Shown piece by piece: positions 45,881 to 57,324 of a stretch of 64,000 bases of DNA. Position 1 is the first letter of the stretch. Every line of letters starts with the position of its first letter. The stretch is from Globodera rostochiensis (taxonomy: Eukaryota > Nematoda > Chromadorea > Rhabditida > Heteroderidae). The position numbers and the translations under genes are program-made. Location of the stretch: contig JAEVLN010000002.1 in assembly GCA_018350325.1 (NCBI GenBank), positions 682,001 through 746,000 on the forward strand, in the 5' to 3' direction. Below the pieces are notes generated by a model. The model was not told where the DNA came from. It saw only the letters and a list, made by a program, of their open reading frames with translations, and did not search any database.

Positions 45881-46139
45881 TAACATTGAATGAAATTATA
45901 AAAATAGTTGTTACGATATACAAGACAATGCATCATGAATGAAACAAATTTATTGGTCAACGCAGGCGTGATTGTTTAATTACGAAATTTAAATTAATAT
46001 TTAAAAAAATCAAACAAATAAAACCCGGTAATTAAAATAATGCAAATTTGTATTGAGTGAAACCCAACAATTTAAATTTAAAGTTAAAAAGGCCCATAAA
46101 GGCTCCAACAGTTTGAAAAAAAGTAAATTTATATAACAG

Positions 46140-46211
46140 GCCCCCCCTGTTCAACCGCCAGCTGAGGAGGCTATTGAGCCTCAACCGTCTACGTCTGCCA
46201 GCACCGCATAA
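46140..46211 (+). other. Proline-rich terminal-exon-like island
   Basis: Preceded by an acceptor-like TATATAACAG. It reads APPVQPPAEEAIEPQPSTSA then STA and TAA. The strong Pro/Glu/Ser composition is protein-like. No donor site is needed as it ends in a stop. The reverse strand is also open (46032-46238). Confidence 0.35.
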
Positions 46212-48665
46212 TCCACTTAATTGCAACAATATTTTCAATTGAAATTTTCAGCCAATTTAAAAATTTGAGCCTCTAAAAACATACATTATTAGACTTTAAA
46301 ATTAAATTATAGCTTACATATATTCAAAAAGCAATACACATCTTCACATTTCGAAGGTTTTTAAACTTTATGCCAAGCTGTGCTCTTATTTATGTTAATA
46401 ATAATTCGAAAGTAAAATAAACTACTACTAAATATTTAAATTTAAAAAACAGTTAAATTGATTTGGCTTAAAATTTAATTATTCAAAATTATTTATTGAA
46501 TATATTAAATTTTAAGCAAAATGATAAAAACATTTGTGAGTGCCAATTTTTTTTTGCATCCGAACAAAGGTATTAAATATTCGCTTAAATTGATTATTAT
46601 TCAAGAAAATAATTTAAAATTATTCAAACATTAAAACTAAAAAAATACTTTTGTTTATTTTAAATTTTAAAAAATTATGATGGTTGTCAATAACTCCATA
46701 AATTTATTAAGCAGAAGAAAATAAATCATTTATTAATCTCCTCATTCTTACAAATCTATTAATAAATTAGTGAATATATATATAAAAATACCGAAAAGAC
46801 GAAAAGGAAAATCATTTAAATGACCGTAAAATTTACAAACGAAAAATAAATTAATGATATATATATAAATAAGAATACTGAAAAGACGAAAAGGTAAATA
46901 TTTAAATGACAATAAAATTACAAACAAAAATGTTACAGAAAATACTTAAACCGAGGCACCCTAGATCGATTAAAAGGATGTCTGAGTGAGCACAAAGAGT
47001 AAGTACAAAAAAGTAAGTTTTAAGCAATTTTGATATGACAAATCACGTTTCCGTGCGCCCCATCAATCGTTCGCCACATCAAGTTGCTAGACGAAAATTT
47101 AGTTTTTATAAATATTTTTTTAGTAAAATTAAAATACATTAAATGTTAAAATTTTTGCATAAATATTGAAAATAATAAAAAAAATAGTTGCTAAAACGTA
47201 AACAATTATATGTAGCAACACACCATTTAATTAAAACAATAAACATGGTTGATATTATTACAAATTTAAATAATGTAATTGATGAACTAAATTATTAAAT
47301 TTCTAACATGTAATTCTAACATCGAAATAAAAATAATACAAAGTAGTAAAGCACGCACTGACGTACATCAAATTTCGAACTGACGGAGATGTCAAGTCGA
47401 AGAGAATAAAACAATATAAAAAAATTAAAAATTATAAAAAAAAAATATATATATTAAAAGTATGAACGACAAATTGCGTACAGTTGTCCTTTGCGCTTAA
47501 CTCTTGGGAGCGGCGGTCCGGTGCATCAATGTTATAAAAAAGAAATTCGAATAATAATAAATCCTATTAACAAACCTTTAAACAATAAAAAAAGTTATAA
47601 TTTGATATAATCAAAGACTAAAAATTCGCAAGAAAAAGAACGGAGACGAATGTTAATATATTTTTTAAAATTGGTCTCAATAGTTAAATTAAACCAAAAA
47701 AAATTACAATTAGAATCTAGCAATAAAATGCTCACCAACAACGTAATGCTAGAGGCCATCAAAAATTATTCGTGAAAGCTCCAGGCAAAAATTCTAATCG
47801 CCTAATACACGGGGAAGGTCAAGGATTCAAACAATTCAATTGTCTGCAGGGCTTCATCTACTCTGAGATAGCGTATTGATTTATTTTTTAATTAATGTAA
47901 GAACAAATTTGTTAATATAAATTTGACGCATATATATGAATTAAAAAAAAAAATTAAAATGGCAAGAGTAATAATGTTTGATATATAACTAAAAAAGTAA
48001 TAAAACTTAAAACGTACAAAAGCAAAATCAATCATAAAGAACGAAAATTTATTGGAATGACAAGTTTAAATTTATGGACAAGTCAAATTATAAAACCATT
48101 TTTTCAGGCCAAAATCTTATAAAAAAAGAAAAAAACAATAAATTTAAACCCTGAAAGAAAGAAGAATAAAGCATTTATTAAATTAAACACAAATATCATC
48201 CGCAAAGTTAAAAAAGAGAGCAGTCCGATCGGTTCGAACAGTCAATGCGATCCCGTACCAAGTATTGGCTGATAAAATTAAAAGCATTGAATCTATTTTC
48301 AGGCGCTGGAAATTTTGCTTAAAAATGATTGAAACGGCCATTTTTTTAATTGTTAGTATATTGTATCAAGAAAGAAATAAAAAATTATTAAAATCATTGG
48401 CTTCAAGAATAAACAAACTAATTTTTGAAAACTTAATATAAAATAGAGATACTTTAAACAATTATTTAATAAAGTTATTAATTAATAAATACTAAATAAA
48501 TAAGTTTATTTTTGATGAGCCTTTACAAAAAGCTTGATGACAAAGGCATTTCGGCAATTGACAACTTTAAAATTTTCAAAAAATAGCAAAATATAAAATA
48601 ATAGTAATAGTAAATAAAATAAGAGTTGGAAACAAATGTACCGGCGATTAAATTAAAATTTCCAG

Positions 48666-48717
48666 ACGAACCTTATTTTCGGGCATTGATGTCTCAAAGC
48701 AGTCAAATCTTGTTGCG
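48666..48717 (+). other. 52-nt exon-like cassette, second version
   Basis: Preceded by AATTTCCAG and followed by GTAAAA, both good nematode splice signals. The open frame FPDEPYFRALMSQSSQILLR spans the cassette and adjoining bases. Same length and same module position as 43222-43273, without sequence similarity. Confidence 0.5.
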
Positions 48718-48798
48718 GTAAAATTCTATTAAATTGAGTGTTTATTTTTTTGAACCTTTTAATCCTTCAAAATAAAAATGAATTTGAACAGGCATGAA

Positions 48799-49374
48799 TA
48801 GGGATGCTATTTTTAGGCAAATGCCTATTTTTTCTACGAACTTGGCACAGTGAGTTAAGCACGAAAAACATGTGTTTAGCTTTATTTTGGCGCTTCTAGA
48901 TTGTACTTTATAATGCCTATTTATGCCTATTTTGGGGTTTTTGTGCCAATGCCTATTTGTGCCTATTTCGGCATTTTTGTACCTATTTCATGCCTATTTC
49001 GACATTTTTGGCGACTTTTTTCAAGATTATTTTGCAAAAAATGCCAAAAATAAAGTCAAAAATAGCAAGCACGAAAAAAAATTTTCAAAAGCACCGTCAC
49101 GTGTGACAAAATTTCGAGAGCGTTCGTTTTCGGCATACAAAAACATTTTGGCAGTCAATCGGATGCGCTTTACGCCGGAAAATATCGAAAAATTTTTGAT
49201 TTGTAACTCCAATAAGCAGAAATGATCGCTTTTTTTTTGTTAAAACCTTCGGTAAAAAAATTTTATTTGCCTATTTTTGTGCCTATTTGAGGATTTTTTG
49301 TGCCTTTTCATGCCTATTTTAGAACTTTTTTGTGCCTATTTTGCAATTTTTTGTGCCTAAAAGTAGCATCTCTA
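48799..49374. mobile_element. hAT element remnant with exact 8-bp duplication
   Basis: Ends TAGGGATGCTATTTTTAGGC and (right end, reversed) TAGAGATGCTACTTTTAGGC. They are flanked by GGCATGAA at 48791-48798 and 49375-49382. Internal GCCTATTTTTGTGCC-type words repeat on both sides. The middle keeps a piece of transposase coding sequence (49090-49225). Confidence 0.9.
49090..49225 (+). pseudogene. hAT transposase C-terminal remnant
   Basis: The frame ending at 49225 reads RERSFSAYKNILAVNRMRFT then PENIEKFLICNSNKQK. This fits the hAT C-terminal dimerisation region, which ends in a pattern of the type S-ER-FS...R-RL-PE-E-L. Only the last roughly 40 residues remain; the catalytic core is absent. 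Confidence 0.65.
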
Positions 49375-51603
49375 GGCATGAACATCAAAAACGGAACCGG
49401 ACAAAGAGTCGATGATATGCAGGTGATCAAATTCAATGTCAGAACGGCAAATTATTACATTATTAAAATTAATGATCATTGCTATTAATTAAAAATTTCA
49501 ATTTATAGATATTCTGTAGAAGATTTTAATTGAAAGACTAAAAACAAACAACTTTTGGGAGACGAAAAATTCCGATGAATTATCATTAACGACTGTTAGC
49601 CTAAACGCAAGAATATATTTCTATAAAAATGGCTATATTAAAACTTTTTTTAGAATTTTTATAATTAATTTATTTTCATTAAACTTGCTTCAAAATGATA
49701 AAGTTATTTTCAACTAAAAAAAAAGATATTAACTTAAAACCCCAATTTGTTTGACAGAAAAAATGTTTTATTAGAATATAAGTTTTTATGTGCAAACGAT
49801 TATTTAAATGATAATTGACATAAATTCTCAACCATCTAACGCGTATTTTAAAGTGATTTTATCATACAAAAAAATACATAAACAAGAAAACAAATAAAAT
49901 CATTAATCATAAAATAAAATGTTTTAAAATAGAGAAATAAATCGTGGCTTTTTTAGATCCCCTGGAATTGGGGTGGAGAGGGCATTACATTATTGAATAT
50001 GCGTTCGGCCAGCGGATATCGAAGGCGCAAGCAAAATTTGTTTATGCAACATCACAACAAGAAAAGTTTTTGTTTTTATAATATTCCTTGTCGTTTAAAC
50101 AAATTCCTAATTCTCGAAAAAAATAATGCTTAATTTGATTATGCAAATCACTTAAAAGCAAAAAGTAATATGCAAGTGGAAATATTTAAATAGAACGTTG
50201 CCATAGGTTCGCTTTGGATTAGCCAAAAACAACGGCATCTATTCATGATTATAATATTAAAAAGTCAGATGACAATTAAATTTCAGTTAAATAAAAAATA
50301 TTAAATAAAAGTTATCGTTCTCCAAAACCACATGAAGATAAATAATGTATTTTAAAAATGCTAATTTAAGCTTCTTAATAAAATTCAACAAATAAAGAAT
50401 TTGAGAAATTTGTTTAAATTATTTAATTTTTGCGTTATAAATTAACAAATTTAATTGCGTAAATAATGTGGGCTCCAACACAAGTAACAAAAACAAGAAA
50501 CTCAACAAAGAAAATGAACACTTCAAAAACTATGAATATAACAGAGGAGCTAACAAGCAGGAATTTGTTGTGTGAATGTGAATTGTGGACAATAGTAATT
50601 AAAATTAAAATTCACAAGAACATACAAACATTAAACTAACAAAAATATATATTACCAAAATTGACAATATTATTATGCAAAAATAAAATGATAAATATGT
50701 TTTAAATGACACAAACGTTCAAAACCAAATCAATGCTTTATTTATATAATAATTGTGTAGTAACAATTTAATTAGTACAAATATGGAAACTAAAACGAAA
50801 TGGAACCTTAAAAATAAAGTTAGTAATTTTAATATTCGTTTTAAACAACTAAATGGTTGGATAAAAACGTGCATCGTAAAGATTTTTTATAAAGTCATTT
50901 AAAAATAAACAGTTACAAAAGGCTAATTTTGATACTTAAAATTAAAGGAATTATTTCCTAATTATCGCGAATAAATAAATAATTTTCGTCTTTTATAAAA
51001 AATAAATCATATTAAGAGTAAAAAAATGTAAAAGTCAAAACTCATAATAAATAATCAGTGTTGGACAATAAATGAAACTACTGATTATATTTATTTGGAC
51101 TTCAATTGACCAAATTTTTAGAATTACATTTGCTGTTCTTGATGGCATGAAACCGTAATCGATGAAAAACGCGCAAATTTTCTTTTATAACAGATTAGAT
51201 GTCAAAAGCAAGAACAAAATAAAAAAATGTTGCAATAAATAATTATATTTTTTATGAAACTGCACAAAATGATTAAGTTTTTGTTGAAATGGCGACGGGG
51301 CATGGGAGCAAAAGATGTTTCCCGCTAAATGAAACATGACTTATTAAAAAAGCACTAACAATTATAAACATGCAAAATTTTTTCAGTAAAAAATTTTTAT
51401 AAAATAATAATTCATACAAATGTACAATTCTGGCATGTCGACAAAATATAATATATATACATGGTTTACTATAAAATTAAAACTTAAAGACATTCATTTG
51501 GTATGGAAAATAGAAACATTACAATTTTCTAAAATATCAAACAATAACTAACGCAACTTCAGAATCAACGGCTCACAAGTGCAGTAAATTTGTGCATTAA
51601 AAT
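49375..51603. other. AT-rich module mosaic, segment 6
   Basis: Holds module A copy 5 (49915-50215), sequence shared with 44490-44640, module E copy 2 (51260-51345) and A/T filler. A short frame near 50535 (MNITEELTSRNLLCECELWT) is open from an ATG but has no other support. Confidence 0.5.
49915..50215 (+). repeat. Module A, copy 5
   Basis: Its GC-rich island (49978-50050) is a diverged version of that in copy 1. Both are followed by AATTTGTTTATGC, ATCACAAC and the conserved CTTGTCGTTTAAACAAAT tail. The initiating ATGTTT is followed by a stop here. Confidence 0.6.
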
Positions 51604-51883
51604 TAGTAATCGGCCAGAAGTCGGTACTTTTCGGTAAAGTACCGAAAAAGTACCGGTACCGAAAAATACCGAAAAAAAATTGTCGGTACTTTTTCGGTTT
51701 TCGGTACCAAAATTTTTTAGGGTAACTTTTTAACAAAAAATCGTTTATTTTGGAACCTTGGCTTATCAATATTTATAATTGAGTTTTGGGAGATTGCGGT
51801 TTAAAAAAAAATCAGCATTCGACCTGTTCCTGTCTAGTGGTAAGAATTTTAATAGTTTTTGGATCAGTTTAAAGGGGGATCGG

Positions 51884-51908
51884 CGGTGCCGATAGGCGCC
51901 GCCGAGAA
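51884..51908. repeat. GC-hairpin repeat, single copy
   Basis: GGCGGTGCCGATAGGCGCC core, same as in the 17.6-18.0 kb cluster, here nested in a hAT-like element 34 kb away. Confidence 0.75.
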
Positions 51909-52261
51909 AATTTTTATTTTTGATAGAATTTGTGAAGAAAAACGGCCCAAAAAATGCATCCAGAAGGGCTAAAAATGATTAAGAAAAATTAAAAAATCAA
52001 ATAAATTTTAAAATTTTCCGGATATTATTGAAATCCAGATTCCGAGCTCTTATTTCCAAAAACTTTAATTTTAGGTTCAGAAAACAAGAGAAAATAAAAT
52101 TTTAGAAAAAAAGTAATTCTTATGTAAATCTTAGAAGTTTCGAATCTGTTAAAATTTTTGAAAATTAATTTGCTAATAACTTTCTTGAAAAAAAATTAAT
52201 AACTTCCTAAATTACCTTCAATTTTAAAAATCTAATTGAAAGACACAAAAACTATTTACAC

Positions 52262-52318
52262 AGTTGGGGGTTTGAACCCCAGGCAACCACATCATTCACC
52301 AGCAGGGCATTCAATAAA
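52262..52318 (-). repeat. tRNA-like fragment 1
   Basis: The minus strand has a B-box-like GGGTTCAAACCCCC with a weak A-box region upstream (GCCCTGCTGG). Too degraded for a tRNA. Confidence 0.4.
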
Positions 52319-52324
52319 AATAAT

Positions 52325-52405
52325 AAAAAAAAATTTGACTCGAGGACTCGAACCTCAGATAATAAAGTCTTTTGGTTCACAGTTTAACCACTAAGCCACG
52401 TGATG
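52325..52405 (-). repeat. tRNA-like fragment 2
   Basis: The minus strand has A box TGGCTTAGTGG and a perfect B box GGTTCGAGTCC at tRNA-like spacing. The T arm pairs, but the acceptor stem does not. Likely a SINE head or tRNA pseudogene. Confidence 0.6.
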
Positions 52406-52657
52406 TGAGAGAGTAAACGTTGAAAAATTCAAATATATTACCAATTTTTCCGTTCGGTACTTTTTTCGGGACTCAAATTTTGTTCGGTCGGTACCTTCGG
52501 TACTCAAATTTTTTCGGTCGGTAATTCGGTAAAGTACCGAAAAAGTACCGAAAAAGTCCAAAATGTTTCGGTCGGTACTTTTCGGTAAAGTACCGAAGCC
52601 TGAGTACCGAAAAGTACCGAAAAAGCTTCGGTACTTTCCCGTACCGACCGAACACTA

Positions 52658-53522
52658 ATTAAAATTGTACACATAAAGTCGACAAAATATATAACGAATT
52701 ACTATTTTGCTACAACTACATTAATGAAAATTTATAAAAACAAAACTCTTGGGTTCTAATTATCAAAAAGCACAAAATACAACGAAGAGGCAAGTAAGAG
52801 TTCAAAATTGTAGTGGAAAAATTTGAATTTTCGAACAAATGTTCAAATTCGGGTTCAGAAATAACCGTTTTTAATAACGAATATTTCAAACCTGATCATT
52901 TTAAATCAAATCAGACAGACGATAATTTGCTAAAATATCAAAACTAAACGAAAAATATATGTTGCAAAAAATATACTTAATAATTTTCTACATAAATTAA
53001 ACAATGTTCATTTTCAACTAAATAAGGGCTCAATACCAGACAAAAGAAAAACATTCTGCCGCCAACACAAAGGAAAACGAAATTTAATTTATATAAAATT
53101 ATTTATCTAAAAATAAAATGACTTTCAAAATCCGCCGACAATGTCTGAAAGATTGCCATGGGGAGGAATTCCCGTCTATCCCGGCGATGCGATCGCTGCA
53201 AATTTTAAGAAAATCATACAAACTTTATTAAATATTTTGATAAATCAATTTTATTTATCCCAAAAAAACAAATTTGTTTGTGGACAATGTGTTTGTCGGT
53301 GCCAAAGGCTGGAAAATGTAAACACCGAATGACAATCTTTGGTTTTTAATTTATACAAAATTTTTTAAAAAGCTTTAAAACAAAATAAATCAACTTAGAA
53401 ACTCGCGCCGAAACGAGCGGAGAATGAATTAAATTATGTTTATATTATGTAAAATCTCCATAAAAACATAAATCAATTCTGCTCAAGGTAAAAAACTTAA
53501 AAAATTATAACTATAAATTGGA
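52658..53522. other. AT-rich filler with an older module copy
   Basis: 53010-53110 resembles 54690-54810 (GCCGCCAACACAAA then GAAAACGAAAT). An island at 53141-53210 starts ATGTCTGAAAGATTGCCATG (MSERLPWGGIPVYPGDAIAA) and opens a 63-codon frame to 53332; unsupported otherwise. 53393-53430 repeats at 55035-55065 (AACTCGCGCCGAAACGA). Confidence 0.45.
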
Positions 53523-55068
53523 GAGAGAAAAATTAAACAATTCCATATAAAAAAGATAAAAATATTAAATTTGAATTCTAAACCTATATGATAATAGACA
53601 TTGCATAAAAATAGAAGCAAAATTTACTTACAAACGTAGACCGATTTGATAATACTTTTTTTAAGTAAAAACCCGAAAATGAAGAATAAAGGCTCTGGCC
53701 CTTTAACTTTAAGTTAGAAAAACAAAATTATCAATTCCAAAAATATACATTTAAAGTAAGGCTTATTTAATTAAGTATCATACAAACAATTTAAACAGAA
53801 ATACACAACTATCTTTTGTGTAAAGGGATAATAAAGTTATTAAACCAAATCTTTGAATAAACAAATTTTTAATTCAGACAAATTTTTTTAAAGCTTTAAA
53901 GACAAAATAAATTACATAAACAAGATTTAAAAACGATATTTTTTTAATTTAAATTCGCTGGAAACTTTGAAACCTTTTTTTGTCATTTTTTGGGCTTATC
54001 AGGCTCAAGAAATATGCCAGCAAAACAAACCAAATAGTTCCAAAGGCGATAAAGCACCTACGCATTTAGGTACAAAATATTATAAAATTTATTATATTTA
54101 ATAATATAATAAGTAATTTATGTAATTTAAAAATATAATATGAAGTTATCAATCTACCAATGCAAAAACTGAATTTAAAATTGATTTTTTAGAAAAATTT
54201 AATATGTACAAATAAAGATATTCTCAACATTTTAAAGAATATATTAGGAAGGTCTAAAGCGAATGAACGCTTAACAACACAAAGATTAAGCTGTTTTAAG
54301 TAAATTGATAAAATAAAAGAACAAAATTAAAAAATTTATAATTAAAATATTTTAATAAAATAATCTAAATTATAGGAAAATTAAATAGTCACCCAATAAT
54401 TCTAATTCTAATCATGGTAACATGGTGCCAATAAAATAGAATAAGATTTTTAATTGGCGTTTTTAAAATTATATAAAAACAAATTATTAAAATCCCCAAC
54501 GTGGGTACCTAACCTCTTCTCTCCCCACCCAGTGATTCCGGAGAGCCAATGATGAGCGAGTCGAAGGCACAGTTGACTAATACTCAAATAAAAATGAAAT
54601 ATAAAAAGGGTTAATAAATAATCAAAACCAAACAAATGTGTTGCTAAAAGTATAGTATAATAATTTCAACATTATTTTCTAAGTAAATTAAACAATGACC
54701 ATTTTCCACCAAATGAGAGCTCAAAGTCAGACAAAGAAAACATTCAGCCGCCAACACAAACGAAAACGAAATCGAATTTACATAAGCAAATATTAAAATT
54801 ATTTATCTAAAATAAACATCAAATTTTGCCCGCAGTGAAATAACGTTGTTTCTTCGAGACAAAGGGTCTGGTGAAGTACGTTCTTCGTGAACGGAGAACG
54901 AATGGGTTTGTTGATTTTGTGCAATTTAAATTTGGTAAAAATTATTATTTATTTTACGTAAATTATTAATTATGAAATTTACATTAAATTTTAACAATCA
55001 AAATTTGCTAGCATTTAAAATTTAAGCTGGTACTTAGAAACTCGCGCCGAAACGACCGGAGAATGAAA
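53523..55068 (+). repeat. Tandem segmental duplication, unit 1
   Basis: 1,546-bp unit beginning GAGAGAAAAATTAAACAATT and ending CGGAGAATGAAA. Nearly identical to unit 2 except for a missing 63-bp block at 53969/53970 and minor A/T-run indels. Includes a module B copy at 54490-54700. Confidence 0.9.
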
Positions 55069-56674
55069 GAGAGAAAAATTAAACAATTCCATATATAAAA
55101 GATAAAAAATATTAAATTTGAATTCTAAACCTATATGATAATAGACATTGCATAAAAATAGAAGCAAAATTTACTTACAAACGTAGACCGATTTGATAAT
55201 ACTTTTTTTAAGTAAAAACCCGAAAATGAAGAATAAAGGCTCTGGCCCTTTAACTTTAAGTTAGAAAAACAAAATTATCAATTCCAAAAATATACATTTA
55301 AAGTAGGGCTTATTTAAGTATCATACAAACAATTTAAACAGAAATACACAACTATCTTTTGTGTAAAGGGATAATAAAGTTATTAAACCAAATCTTTGAA
55401 TAAACAAATTTTTAATTCAGACAAATTTTTTTAAAGCTTTAAAAACAAAATAAATTACATAAACAAGATTTAAAAACGATATTTTTTTAATTTAAATTCG
55501 CTGGAAACTTTGGCCGCAGGAGAAACCCCCAAATCTTTTAGCACGAATTTTATGTTTCAGTACCTTTTTAATTTAAAACCTTTTTTTGTCATTTTTTGGG
55601 CTTATCAGGCTCAAGAAATATGCCAGCAAAACAAACCAAATAGTTCCAAAGGCGATAAAGCACCTACGCATTTAGGTACAAATATTATAAAATTTATTAT
55701 ATTTAATAATATAATAAGTAATTTATGTAATTTAAAAATATAATATGAAGTTATCAATCTACCAATGCAAAAACTGAATTTAAAATTGATTTTTTAGAAA
55801 AATTTAATATGTACAAATAAAGATATTCTCAACATTTTAAAGAATATATTAGGAAGGTCTAAAGCGAATGAACGCTTAACAACACAAAGATTAAGCTGTT
55901 TTAAGTAAATTGATAAAATAAAAGAACAAAATTAAAAAATTTATAATTAAAATATTTTAATAAAATAATCTAAATTATAGGAAAATTAAATAGTCACCCA
56001 ATAATTCTAATTCTAATCATGGTAACATGGTGCCAATAAAAATAGAATAAGATTTTTAATTGGCGTTTTTAAAATTATATAAAAACAAATTATTAAAATC
56101 CCCAACGTGGGTACCTAACCTCTTCTCTCCCCACCCAGTGATTCCGGAGAGCCAATGATGAGCGAGTCGAAGGCACAGTTGACTAATACTCAAATAAAAA
56201 TGAAATATAAAAAGGGTTAATAAATAATCAAAACCAAACAAATGTGTTGCTAAAAGTATAGTATAATAATTTCAACATTATTTTCTAAGTAAATTAAACA
56301 ATGACCATTTTCCACCAAATGAGAGCTCAAAGTCAGACAAAGAAAACATTCAGCCGCCAACACAAACGAAAACGAAATCGAATTTACATAAGCAAATATT
56401 AAAATTATTTATCTAAAATAAACATCAAATTTTGCCCGCAGTGAAATAACGTTGTTTCTTCGAGACAAAGGGTCTGGTGAAGTACGTTCTTCGTGAACGG
56501 AGAACGAATGGGTTTGTTGATTTTGTGCAATTTAAATTTGGTAAAAATTATTATTTATTTTACGTAAATTATTAATTATGAAATTTACATTAAATTTTAA
56601 CAATCAAAATTTGCTAGCATTTAAAATTTAAGCTGGTACTTAGAAACTCGCGCCGAAACGACCGGAGAATGAAA
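55069..56674 (+). repeat. Tandem segmental duplication, unit 2
   Basis: 1,606-bp unit. Carries the extra 63-bp block at 55513-55575 that keeps frame with the downstream island (LAAGETPKSFSTNFMFQYLF, then later FWAYQAQEICQQNKPNSSKG). A module B copy is at 56100-56300. Confidence 0.9.
55510..55743 (+). other. 77-codon frame across the 63-bp block (unit 2)
   Basis: Open frame MAAGETPKSFSTNFMFQYLF, then NLKPFFVIFWAYQAQEICQQ and NKPNSSKGDKAPTHLGT. The block absent from unit 1 adds 21 codons without shifting frame. The initiation codon is not an ATG. It may be a gene fragment whose exon portion is variable between the tandem copies. Confidence 0.3.
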
Positions 56675-57100
56675 GAGAGAAAAATTAAACAATTCCATAT
56701 AAAAAAGATAAAAATATTAAATTTGAATTCTAAACCTATATGATAATAGACATTGCATAAAAATAGAAGCAAAATTTACTTACAAACGTAGACCGATTTG
56801 ATAATACTTTTATTAAGTAAAAACCCGAAAATGAAGAATAAAGGCTCTGGCCCTTTAACTTTAAGTTAGAAAAACAAAATTATCAATTCCAAAAATATAC
56901 ATTTAAAGTAAGGCTTATTTAATTAAGTATCATACAAACAATTTAAACAGAAATACACAACTATCTTTTGTGTAAAGGGATAATAAAGTTATTAAACCAA
57001 ATCTTTGAATAAACAAATTTTTAATTCAGACAAATTTTTTTAAAGCTTTAAAAACAAAATAAATTACATAAACAAGATTTAAAAACGATATTTTTTTAAT
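56675..57100 (+). repeat. Tandem segmental duplication, partial unit 3
   Basis: Matches the first about 425 bp of units 1 and 2, then diverges after CGATATTTTTTTAAT. The break lies just before the site of the 63-bp block. Confidence 0.85.
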
Positions 57101-57324
57101 GAATACTTAAAATTAACAAATTTTATCATTAATCTAAAGCGATAAACACTAAAATTCTCTTAAACCGACTTATATAAAATAAAAAGAATTAACACAAACA
57201 ATTATAATTATTTTATGATGAAGGCGCATAAAATCATTAAGTTTTTTGGAGATGGCGGCGGTGCAGCATAGCTGAAGATTTTAGCTTTTTCCACGTTTCG
57301 ATTAATAAAATGAAATATATTTAA
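57101..57324. other. Spacer with module E copy 3
   Basis: A/T filler with GGAGATGGCGGCGGTGCAGC at about 57248, the module E island in a diverged form. It abuts the first satellite unit. Confidence 0.5.

Larger units (their letters stand above)
27301..48798. other. AT-rich module mosaic, main body
   Basis: About 21 kb, mostly AT-rich, built of direct-orientation modules. Pairs seen: 30510-30605 with 36890-37015 (both encode RFGEPVYEIMK); 33440-33800 with 41875-42215; 38040-38175 with 38785-38945; 38940-39080 with 41410-41570; 39100-39360 with 42270-42540; 40080-40300 with 48410-48610; 42955-43230 with 48570-48670; 43740-43990 with 49790-50000; 44490-44640 with 50715-50850; 29990-30180 with 36050-36160 and 46740-46960. 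Islands are listed separately. Long stretches without an island (28080-29140, 29700-30500, 33100-33400, 35540-36160, 37020-37900) hold only A/T filler and module remnants. Confidence 0.6.
51604..52657. mobile_element. hAT-like element with GGTACCG arms
   Basis: Ends TAGTAATCGG and CCGAACACTA are flanked by ATTAAAAT on both sides (51596-51603 and 52658-52665). Long subterminal arms rich in AAAGTACCGAAAAAGTACCG are in inverted arrangement. The interior carries a GC-hairpin repeat (51884-51908) and two tRNA-like segments. There is no transposase frame. Confidence 0.9.

Noticed and set aside
1..57100. Ciliate-style scrambled germline segments separated by AT-rich spacers
   Set aside because: The layout is superficially similar, but the window contains a conventional nematode gene with normal introns, and no paired pointer repeats at island edges were seen.
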